Shown one piece after another: positions 6,622 to 7,232 of a stretch of DNA of 7,232 nt. A program made the translations under genes and the position numbers. The stretch is from an uncultured Lachnospiraceae bacterium (GTDB lineage: Bacteria > Bacillota_A > Clostridia > Lachnospirales > Lachnospiraceae), in assembly GCA_947177885.1 (NCBI GenBank), contig CAMWWF010000136.1, positions 1 through 7,232 on the forward strand, read 5' to 3'. The notes below the pieces were generated by a model. It was given only the letters and a program-made list of their open reading frames with translations, made no database searches and was not told the origin of the DNA. Each line of letters starts with the position of its first letter. Within the stretch, counting starts at the first letter, position 1.

Positions 6622-6638
6622 GTTCATTGATTGTGAAC
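6622..6638. promoter_or_regulatory. Inverted repeat overlapping the -35, candidate operator
   Basis: GTTCA (6622-6626) and TGAAC (6634-6638) form a perfect 5-bp inverted repeat across 7 nt and cover the -35 box of the candidate XRE promoter. Size and place suit a dimeric HTH repressor, possibly autoregulation by the XRE protein itself. It is short enough to arise by chance. Confidence 0.35.
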
Positions 6639-6659
6639 GCACATATCCTGTGATAAAAT
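6631..6659 (+). promoter_or_regulatory. Candidate promoter for the XRE-family gene
   Basis: TTGTGA (6631-6636), a 17-bp spacer and TAAAAT (6654-6659) give a fair SigA match. The start would be near 6666, about 265 nt upstream of the coding start. The long leader leaves room for another promoter nearer the gene that I could not identify. Confidence 0.45.
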
Positions 6660-6931
6660 CCTTATATACAAGACACACTCTGAGATAATTTATGGATATC
6701 CGGTCACAATATTATGGAAATGCGGTGTTCTTCCCTTTGATCCGCATCGGCGCAGGACAGCGGCACGGCAGTCTGTATACACGTCACTGACACCCACTGC
6801 AGCCGGAGCTGCAAAGATCCGCCTGCAAAGGAAAGAGCACCTTTCGGAAACAGTGCATTCTGACAGGATGGAGCACCGGAATAAGAAAAACACAGCAACA
6901 CTTCAGGACGACAAGACACAGGAGGGAGCCA

Positions 6932-7232
6932 ATGCTTGACAGGGAAAAAGTCGGAAGAGCAATTTCCGAACAGAGAAAAACAAAGGGAATGACGCAGAAA
7001 CAGCTTGCAGACATGCTGAATGTGTCCTATCAGGCCGTCTCCAGATGGGAGCAGGGAATCTGCCTTCCCTCTGTGGATATGATTTACGATATTGCAAAGA
7101 TACTGGAGATCACTGTTGATTTCCTTCTGAACGGCCTTTCCGGAGAGAGAAAGACCATCAGCTACAGCGATACCGGTCTGGATGTGAATAAGCTCCATAT
7201 GATAAAAGACCGTCTGGCCGCCCTTGTCCCCA
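6932..7232 (+). CDS. XRE-family HTH regulator with PurM/AIR-synthase-like extension (cut by window edge)
   Basis: The first 100 residues are visible. Residues 5-60 are a standard HTH_3 domain (KVGRAISEQRKTKGMTQKQL, then LNVSYQAVSRWEQGICLPSV) followed by the usual closing helices (YDIAKILEITVDFLLNG). From residue 76 the chain reads ISYSDTGLDVNKLHMIKDRL and then AALVP. This resembles the N-terminal YxDAGVDxxxxxxxVxRIK element of PurM (AIR synthase), so the protein may be a DNA-binding regulator fused to an AIRS-like nucleotide-binding domain. The first part is certain; the second is inference from about 25 residues, because the gene leaves the window. The ATG at 6932 has GGAGGG about 5 nt upstream. 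It is divergent from the Uma2 gene and may regulate itself through the inverted repeat at 6622-6638. Confidence 0.88.
   Translation, partial: MLDREKVGRAISEQRKTKGMTQKQLADMLNVSYQAVSRWEQGICLPSVDMIYDIAKILEITVDFLLNGLSGERKTISYSDTGLDVNKLHMIKDRLAALVP

Larger units (their letters stand above)
6493..6931. other. 439-bp divergent intergenic region between Uma2 and XRE genes
   Basis: The left part holds the Uma2 promoter, a 10-bp palindrome CTCAATTGAG (6592-6601), and the XRE promoter with an overlapping inverted repeat. From about 6666 to 6931 no convincing gene is seen. One plus-strand frame is open from 6637 to a TGA overlapping the XRE start, but it has no usable start codon with a ribosome binding site. 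A 32-codon ATG frame at 6692-6790 also lacks one. A hairpin TGCAGC-CGGA-GCTGCA lies at 6798-6813. The XRE mRNA would thus have a leader of about 265 nt. Confidence 0.5.

Noticed and set aside
6692..6790. 32-codon ATG-started plus-strand frame in the XRE leader
   Set aside because: Only a weak GAGA precedes it and the translation matches nothing I recognise.
6704..7198. 164-codon minus-strand open frame overlapping the XRE gene
   Set aside because: Antisense to a clear HTH protein, with Cys/Ser-rich low-quality translation and no ribosome binding site.

Overview
The window looks like a chromosomal segment of a low-to-mid G+C Firmicute, most probably a gut Lachnospiraceae/Clostridia member. 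I infer this from strong AGGAG-type ribosome binding sites, TTGACA/TATAAT-type promoters with 17-bp spacers, and gene families typical of that group: an AraC regulator divergent from glycoside hydrolases, an AAA_14/DUF4143 ATPase, Uma2/DUF820, a MATE exporter and an XRE regulator. No rRNA, tRNA, CRISPR array, IS element or phage gene is visible.

Left third (1-2971): a carbohydrate-utilisation locus. On the minus strand a clan GH-N (GH28/GH49-like) beta-helix hydrolase is followed by a GH88-type unsaturated uronyl hydrolase that runs off the left edge. An AraC-family regulator is divergent on the plus strand, and a 162-bp intergenic region holds a near-consensus promoter for it. Neither enzyme shows a signal peptide, so they probably act in the cytoplasm on imported uronic-acid-containing oligosaccharides, with the AraC protein as the local sugar-responsive regulator.

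Middle (2972-4216): an AAA_14/DUF4143 ATPase gene broken by an internal deletion of roughly 150 codons plus a frame change. Its Walker A end and DUF4143 end are both well preserved. It converges on the next gene, and a strong hairpin lies between them.

Right half (4217-7232): a complete MATE-family exporter and a Uma2-family PD-(D/E)XK-like protein, both on the minus strand, then a divergent XRE regulator cut by the right edge. The 395-bp gap upstream of the MATE gene has a near-consensus minus-strand promoter. About 45 nt after its predicted start comes an 11-bp perfect hairpin followed by a U tract, which is the layout of a small RNA or of an attenuated leader for the exporter. The XRE protein appears to continue past its HTH into a segment resembling the N-terminus of PurM/AIR synthase, an unusual fusion. 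An inverted repeat overlaps the -35 of its candidate promoter.

The least ordinary items are the 5729-5847 promoter-terminator module, the HTH-AIRS-like fusion at 6932-7232, the cleanly deleted ATPase, and the structured 199-bp gap between the two hydrolase genes.
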